Shown: positions 56,948 to 64,000 of the stretch, one piece after another | How positions within the stretch are numbered: the stretch's first letter is position 1 | How the letters are laid out: the number at the start of each line of letters is the position of its first letter | NCBI GenBank assembly: GCA_037074615.1 | Contig: CM073518.1 | Location: forward strand, 14,398,501 to 14,462,500 | Source of the DNA: Leucaena leucocephala | Taxonomy: Eukaryota; Streptophyta; Magnoliopsida; Fabales; Fabaceae | Direction of reading: 5' to 3' | Length of the DNA stretch: 64,000 bases | The notes under the pieces: model-generated | Seen by the model: the letters and a program-made list of their open reading frames with translations, nothing else | What the model was told of the DNA's origin: nothing | Database searches by the model: none | Program-made: the position numbers and the translations under genes

Positions 56948-58373
56948 ACTTAGTACCTTAGTCAACAATCTTAAATATACATCCTCTTTAAATCTCTTTC
57001 TGCTTTATGACTAAGAATTGGGGTATCCATCTCTTACCTTTTATCTTATTATCTAGCGGAGTACTTTCAATATCCGCTTCATGTCCTTGCTGTCAGTACT
57101 CTTTTTGTATGAGTCAACTTAATTGGAGTTTATTTCTACTTCATCACGGAACTTGATCTTGTGCTATGCATCCATTTGCTTATGGACAACTCCTTGTACT
57201 AGACTTGAGAGTAGTGTCCATTTCTTTCATATCAAACTCTCTCGAATATTATTGTATTCGGGAGTTTCCCTTACTCACTCATCATACTTTCTAACACTTA
57301 TCCCTTATTACTTCTCTTAGCATCTCGCAGAATTCTTTAACATCCTCAAAGCTTTATCCTCTTTTCGTATAGAAACTCTTATAACTCTATTGTTGCTCTT
57401 ATCATCTTTAATGATTCAACATCATACAGAGAGAGGACTTATGCAGTTATTCTTTTCTTTACTTTACTGCTAAGTAGGAGCATATACTCTAACATGCATA
57501 ATGCCTGGCCAATATCTTGTAGGACTGTATACTTGCTCCTAAATGCAAAGCTCTAACATTCTCTTATGACTTTATCAGCCTCTCAGGAGAGTATTGCTCT
57601 TTTGCTTCTCGTTCTCCTGAACAAAGTCATAATTTAAATCTTTCATTTCAAATCCACTCTTATTTGGACTTGGCAGAAGGGTTTTAATCCTTTAATGTTC
57701 ATAACCTTTCTAACTTTTCATAACTATGTTTATCATTCATCATATATATGCCAAACTTCTATGGCATTTACACTCTTTCATATCTTACCCCTTAACATCT
57801 TGGTGTAACTCCAGGGTCTATCTTACTTTAACTTTTCACTTTTCTTACCTTGTCCATCTATACCAACTTCTGTGACAACTGGACCCTTTTTCATTACTCT
57901 TTCTTAGACTACTCTTGCCTTAACATCTTTCTGGACGAAGGCTACCTTACTCTTCTAAGCCTTAGCATTCTCTATCTCATATAACTACTGGGTTCTATCT
58001 TTACTTTAGACCTTCTTCTCTAGGTCTCTCTAGCCTTTTAATCTTTATATCCTCATCTGGAGGATTTATCTGCTCATACTTTTCTGTTCTCAAAACATAT
58101 GGGGTTCTCTTCTTTGTTCCTCAGGCATACTTCTATAAAACTTTTGAATATCAGCACTCAGACTTTAACTTGGACTCCGTCTTTGTTTAAAGAAAACTAA
58201 GTTCAGTCTGTATAATATAGGCTATATGAGGAAAATCATTATAAATAATTTTTCTGGATGAGTTTATCAACTAGTGAAGCTTCCTTAAATTAACTTCGTC
58301 TTTGGCATTCATCTTCCCAAAGAGATACTACATTGTACTCATATCTCATGGCTCATTACTTTCCTTAGGCTAG

Positions 58374-58516
58374 GTCTAACTGCGACCTCGGGATCTAACT
58401 GCGATCAACCATCAGCCTCTTCAGAATCTAACTGCGACTCTGGAATTGTTAGGATCTAACTACGACCCTGGAGCCATGCTAGGATCTAACTGCGACCCTC
58501 CAGAATCTAACTGCGA
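58374..58516 (-). repeat. Six-copy TCGCAGTTAGAT array in element F
   Basis: The reverse complement (ATCTAACTGCGA and variants) starts at 58374, 58393, 58426, 58454, 58484 and 58505. The intervals are 19, 33, 28, 30 and 21, the exact mirror image of those in element G (1176-1318). Confidence 0.82.
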
Positions 58517-60594
58517 TTCTGTATATCTCCCGAAGATCTTAAACCAACAGACTAAGTTATAGGGTTCAGCGCTTCTACTTGTTGATAACTAAATAAAAAT
58601 TTAAAAATATTACGTTCAGTAGCCCATATTATTTCCCAAGACCTTACTTACTTCCTCTCTTACTCAGGAGTTCCTTCTCATCTTTCTCTTACTGTGGCTT
58701 ACCATGCCTTGTGCAATCATGGTTTAACCACCTGCCATTGCATTCTGCTGCTATGGCCTCATCATAACTTCTCATGTAAATCTGTGCTCTAACTGTGAGC
58801 CATTTGAACTATGCTCTAACTACGAGCAGACTACATCAGATCCAACTCTTATCTGAAGAGTGATCTGTACTCATCTGAATCTAGTCTCTATCTCAGAGTC
58901 ATCTGTTTCAAATCTAACTCTTTCTGTATACCATTCCTTTCAATAGAAATGGCTCTGAGTACTGCATTCGCAAGCCTATAGAAAAACCTGAATCACCCCA
59001 ATCATAAATCATATCAGAATATCATATCATAACTTATCGTCCCATAAACTGAGACTATCTATCATCCTCAATATATTCCTTATTGCATATCATATGGTAT
59101 GGGAGAAACATAATTTTCTCATAACTTCCTCACCATATATACTCTACCCAGCAATACTACGAAATGGGAGTATTCATCATGGTATACTCTAACATGCATG
59201 TCATTATATGACAACTGCAAGGAGATGCAACTATTCATCATCATAATTTGCTCAACCATTCATCAGATATTGTAATGAACTAAGTAAGCCTCAAAACATA
59301 TTTCCTTTATCATATTGCCTATCATATCCTGATCATTCATCCTGAAACATCTATCTATTTCACTTAGGCTGCCATGCTACCTTCTTATCAGGGTATAGAC
59401 TCGACCTTTCTATCGAATATGGGAGTTACTTTATCTTTAGAACCGTGGCTATCTTTCTTTTTCTAATCTTGCTTACAACTACCGCTCTATTGGACTTATG
59501 TGACTACCTGAGAAAAACTTTTTCGTTATAACACGGAATTCAACCCATTAACTGACTTCTTAATCATTCAACTCTCATTGCTCATGTGGATAAACTCAGC
59601 TACATATTTCATCAAAGGGTTCCTCTTTCTCCTTTTAACCCTTAGCCTCACGCTCATCTCTATTTAACTGAGAGGAATACTTTTCATAATCTTACTCAAG
59701 AATTACTTCTCAGGTGAGCGAAACAGTCTCCATTTCTCTGGAGTAACATTGGTATCTTTCTACTATCTCTTAACTCTTTCCGCGAGTATACATCAGTCTC
59801 AGTCTACTCTTGACCGGATTATGGTTCCTTCCTGGTCTTTTTCTTGATTATAACCAACTTAGATCACATAAATCTCATTCATCATCCAGCACCATTACTT
59901 ATGTTCTCTAATAGCCCAGCACCCTTCCACATAGATATTGTCCGCTTTCCCCTTAGGCAGGCCCCAGGCCCACATGAGGTCACGGTTTTGTTCTCCAGGC
60001 ACATGAGGACTTTAACCCCTTAGGCACCCGAACACGCGTCCTCTAGGTATCATAGCTATGTAGCGGAAGATATTGTCCCATCTCCCCTTAGGCAGGCGCC
60101 TCTAGGCCCACACGAGGTCAGGGTTTTGTTTCCCAGCACTACCTGCCTACCACTCGTGCCTGCCTACCCCCACTGGGGCGCTTGGTGACCAGGGTGCTTG
60201 GTGAGTACTGGAAACGCGTTCATGAGGGAGAGGTATCCACACCCTTATAAGGCATGCTTCGTTCACCTCCCCAACCGATGTGGGACTAATATCCTATTTT
60301 AGGGACTTTAACTTTCGAGAACTTGAAGCCATATGTTAGGCTCATTTCTTGCGCAAGCCTTATCCTAACTTTTGATTCTTTTGTTCATAAAAGACTAAAT
60401 GAACAAAGTCTTTCCAAATGTAGATTTACTCTTGATAGTCATATAGAGGATCTACTTCTGAACATCATCTTAGACTAGCATGTATCTCTATTTCTCATAC
60501 TGTTTAGCTTGACTACATCATGTGCTAAACCTCTAACTGATAACCTTCAATGAGGCTGGCATCTTCATCCTTCATCAGGTCCCTGCGCATTTTC

Positions 60595-60723
60595 ATCGTG
60601 ACCTGAGTATGAACTAGGTGCAACGTATCCATGAACTTTAGTCGCGACCATCTCATTCTACTTGTCATGACTGGACATCTCTACATTCTTTAGTCACGAC
60701 CTCGGTTCTCCTTTCGTCATGGC
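60595..60723. repeat. Degenerate GTCGCGAC lattice in the element F interior
   Basis: Units at 60595, 60617 (poor), 60641, 60664, 60693 and 60716. The intervals are 22, 24, 23, 29 and 23. A further weaker run starts at about 61737 (61760 and 61782, then looser to 61870). One unit is an exact GTCGCGAC and the others carry one or two changes, mostly at CpG. Confidence 0.7.
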
Positions 60724-62305
60724 CTAACTTCTCGAGGACTTCTAGCTATGTTCCAAACTGTTTTACATTCGACCTGGATCTAACTTGCTTTAAACATTCC
60801 CTTATAATGTTCTTGTCTAGTCTTTACCCTAGTAATGGCCGATCCTTACACATCAGTTGTGAACCATTTGCCAAAAGCTCACTTAGCTTTACATGCCACG
60901 TAGGGTATATAGTAATATCTGGCTTATGGCCATCTCATATCATGCTACTAACATGAAAACTTAATCCAGGTCAATGCCCTCTATTATATCTCTATTTATC
61001 ATCCTTGCTATGGCATTGAAGAACTGCAACTAAACTGACTGCTCTTGATTTCTACTTTCTTCCATCCCTTAACCTAAACTAAGTAGTTCACTTCCCACAG
61101 CCTTTCTTGAGACTAGTATAGTCACATTGTCTATCTTTCATAAAGAAGGCTCGGGTGGATTAGGGCTAGAAATATCCCTTTAATCTTTATCTATACCCTC
61201 GTATATTCCTGGATTAGGATAATAGGAAGGGATGTCACAGATTGTAACTGGTTCTTAGGCCACTCATATAAAACTTATCCTCAAACTCTAGTAGAGGAGG
61301 AATAATATCTGGCCTACCTATAATTCAGTGTCAGTTCTCAGCTTCCTCAGCCGTACTTTATCCTCTTATTGGAGGAATAGAGCTTATATTAGGGTTAGAG
61401 AGCACTCTATCAAACTCATCCTGTACATAATTACTAGACCCATCATTATCTAGTGCAGCATTATCTGATGCATACACAACATCTAACTGAATTTCTCATA
61501 TTCTCCAGACTATAAATCTGAGTCTACAAAAATATGCATGGGGTACCTTACTATAAACCTTCGTGATTGAGTCCCTTATGCTGTCATCTGAACTCTCTTC
61601 ACTACCTGAAGAGTCAAAGTCTAGGTGTACCTCATCTTTATACAGCATTAAAGGTTGGGGGTCTCACTGATTAGTTGATGTTTCAAGCTTAACTTTATGA
61701 ATCCCCATGTCTACTACTCCAACATTTACCCTGTGTTTTGCGACCAAAAGTCTTCTCTCATCGTGACTTATGACTTAACTTGTCGTAACTTGGACATCTA
61801 GCATGCTCACTATAGTATCTGGTCACAACATGATACCTCAAGCTACTCTTACAACTTCCTTAGTCGTGAACTGATCAGCTTCTATCTCTATCCATATAGG
61901 AAACTGATTCTTAAACATTATTCTGCTTAGTCTAGCCACATTATTTTAATAAACATGAGACCTCGGCTGTATCGGCTGACTAAGATTAGCCGATCGTAAT
62001 CATATCCTTCGTAAGACTATAAAGCTTAGGGTACAGTCTCATTCGTCTAGTGTCACTGTCTTCTATCTAAACCTTTCTAAGCAGTGAACACCATCCCTAT
62101 ATCATACTCTAGGGAAAGAACCACTCAAACTTCTCATTTGTTTAAGGGATCAGTCTAACTAAACCAGAGCATCACTGAGCTAGAACCTTCTGTTCTGTGC
62201 CAGAATCTTATGCTTTGAGCCAGAACCCTTTATTCTGTGATAACTTTATTTTGTACTAACGCTAGAAATCATCTGTTCAGAGCATTTCCTAAGCCAGAAT
62301 CCTTT

Positions 62306-62317
62306 GCTCTGATACCA
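62306..62317 (-). other. Element F primer-binding site (tRNA-iMet)
   Basis: TGGTATCAGAGC on the minus strand, three bases from the LTR at 62321, identical to A and B. Confidence 0.92.
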
Positions 62318-62320
62318 AAA

Positions 62321-64000
62321 TGAAACATCCTTATTTTTGTACATCTTAGGGACCAATTGGTAGTATTTAGAACCACTTTCAAGGTCATTGAAATCTAATT
62401 TCTCAATCTGGAGTTTTACTCTTATCGAGTACTGTTTACTGTGTAAATTCCAGATGAGTGACCTGACTTCAAAAAATCATAACTAATTCTAGAAAAATCA
62501 GAATGCAGTGGTTCAAATTGCTACATGAAGCTAACTCAATACTATTTAGAGAAAAAATAACTCGTTGACCATTCCTTGTCCAAGTCAACGTCAGTCAAAG
62601 TTACAACTTTACTATTCATCCAGCGTTTTTCTCCTGAATCCAGCATTTTGGTCCCAACTTTGATAATTTATATCTCCAGTGTAGACATCGAAATGAGACA
62701 TTCTATATATAAAATCGAAGCTTGGTATGTCTACTATTTATCATAAACATATCATACATTTATTTAATCATTTACTATTTTTAATTATAGATCAAACATC
62801 ACTATATCACCACGAGTTACTGTTCATGGTGGCAAATTCCAGCAAGCAACTTTACATACATATGCATACATTAATCACATATCAAACAAACATGCCAAAC
62901 AATACTTATCATTAAATAATAAATCTTTATACAATAGGGCATGAACAAGATCCTCGTATCTCTATTACATCTTTCCTGCCTGAAATCCGGCAGTATAACT
63001 ACTATACTTCATCTGTAAAAATAACTGATCTTGTACTGATTCGGTAATTTCCGTGAGAATTACCATTCTACGTAAGTACCCAGGAAAGACTGGATGAACC
63101 GACTAGGTCCACTCACTTCCAGGCTCCTTAGACAGTACCTACGTACACAGTACGTATCATCTCCTTATGTTCAGTCTGAAAATCGGCAGCATAACGGCGT
63201 CTTACAGCATTCTCAAAATTCACTTCGATATAACCTCTCTGTAATGGGTTATAAATAGGGGATGAGATTCGGGGGAATCTCAGTAGCAAACGGTACTAAA
63301 CAATGCATGCATTAAAGTAAATACTTGTGCTTGCTTGTGAAAGTGTAAACATTGTGTAATGTGCATGCTTCCATGTAACATATGAAATACAATTGGCCAA
63401 GGTAATCATAGAAATAGAGCTTCAATCATATACACATATGCACACAATTCAACAAAGTCATAGCACAATCAAGCATAACATTCAATACATACAAGTTTAG
63501 GGTAAGTTTACTACCTTGGATTTAAGCTCTCTTTCTAATACTTGCACTTGCTTCCCAAGCTTTTTGGTCAATCATTCCCCAACATCTTCTTAGAGGTTTC
63601 AAGGTCCTAATCACATTCATATTCATTACATAATTCATTAGGACCATGAACTCAAACACTACTCAAGACTATCTCTCTTGAACCTTTAACTTGCTTTAAC
63701 TAACATAACTTTCTTTAATCTTTGCCAATTAACTTGGCCCTTGAATCAATTGATGTCTTGACCTTACCCTACACAATTTTACCTTTTGAATCCATTTATG
63801 AACTAAAAATAACCAAATTCCAGCAAGAATACACTGTTCTGTACAGATTTGGAAAAACATACATAAATCTTCCAAAAATTCTCATTTTGATTCCAATGCT
63901 TCCCATACTTGTTCCTCCACTTTCCCCCCCACACAAAATCTCATTTTAAGACCAGTGGAAGTATCAAAATCATGAAATTCAAATCACTGTTCATGCGAGT
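62321..64000 (-). mobile_element. Element F right (5') LTR, partial
   Basis: The first 1680 bp of the LTR, collinear with 53815-55494 with no indel seen. It continues outside the window. The shared LTR block recurs at about 63024-63156. Confidence 0.93.

Larger units (their letters stand above)
56948..62305 (-). pseudogene. Element F interior: decayed gag-pol relics, no usable ORF
   Basis: No ORF beyond 65 codons exists. Relics keep the order of a Tekay element on the minus strand. Near 61600 a Ser/Asp/Glu-rich stretch (SSGSEESSDDS in one frame) resembles the pre-gag ORF of A and B. Around 59595-59720 the DNA still aligns to the gag domain of A (14040-14160). Around 57205-57225 gagagtagtgtccatttcttt matches integrase DNA of B. 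Between these the sequence is unrecognisable. The rest is like the interior of G. Two other repeated motifs are listed separately. Confidence 0.7.
53815..64000 (-). mobile_element. Element F: young non-autonomous Tekay-like element, truncated by the window end
   Basis: The left LTR is 53815-56908 (3094 bp) and the right LTR starts at 62321 and runs past the window end, so 1680 bp can be compared; only two mismatches were seen (53868/62374 and 54733/63239). On the left the presumed target site is ataag (53810-53814). It has PBS, hairpin and PPT, all with the same geometry as in A and B, but no functional coding sequence in the 5.4-kb interior. Near-identical LTRs mean recent insertion, so the element must have been moved by proteins made elsewhere. 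Confidence 0.9.

Overview
The window looks like pericentromere-type or otherwise gene-poor chromatin from a flowering plant, probably a eudicot. It is AT-rich and consists almost entirely of LTR retrotransposons inserted into one another. I found no host gene, no tRNA or rRNA gene and no bacterial signal. The plant assignment rests on plant-type Ty3/Gypsy lineages (Tekay/Del-like chromoviruses with a C-terminal chromodomain, and an Athila-like element primed by tRNA-Asp) and on a PF20167-like putative plant transposon domain.

Layout. The base layer is a decayed element with a PF20167-like pseudogene on the + strand, seen in three pieces (6022-6087, 22111-22888, 52868-53814). On the left, element G (noncoding interior 1-2632, 3' LTR 2633-4488) sits inside LTR fragment J (4489-5932), which sits inside LTR remnant K (5933-6021). 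Solo LTR C' (pieces in 6088-22105, TSD aaaga) interrupts the base element. C' is itself split by the complete Tekay-like element A (7243-18445, TSD taagt) and by solo LTR D (18880-21790, TSD acatg). The Athila-like element H (22889-52862, TSD atgat) interrupts the base element a second time. H contains the Tekay-like element B (25481-39182, TSD cctat), whose integrase is cut by solo LTR C (29324-31133). H also contains solo LTR E (43673-48684, TSD tttaa), which is split by solo LTR I (45734-47892, TSD cctcc). Element F (53815 to beyond the window end) is the third interruption of the base element. LTR divergence counted by eye agrees with the nesting: H about 28/1708, B about 35/2975, A about 18/2820, F 2/1680.

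Elements A, B and H are read from the minus strand. Each has PBS, gag, protease, RT, RNase H, integrase and PPT in the usual order, and each is broken by stops, frameshifts or insertions. A and B also carry an intact acidic ORF between the PBS and gag. F and G have the priming signals and LTRs of Tekay-like elements but interiors with only decayed relics of coding sequence. They look like a non-autonomous family, and F is very young.

Three patterns go beyond ordinary TE annotation. (1) An 8-bp palindrome, GTCGCGAC, repeats on a strict 22-bp/29-bp lattice inside at least four different retroelement families. (2) A 7-bp stem with a GAGGAC hexaloop lies next to the 3' polypurine tract in both Tekay-like and Athila-like elements; its stem sequence differs but stays paired, and in Tekay-like elements it is exactly 19 nt from the LTR. 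(3) A block of about 130 bp is shared by otherwise diverged LTR families. All divergence counts and alignments were made by eye.
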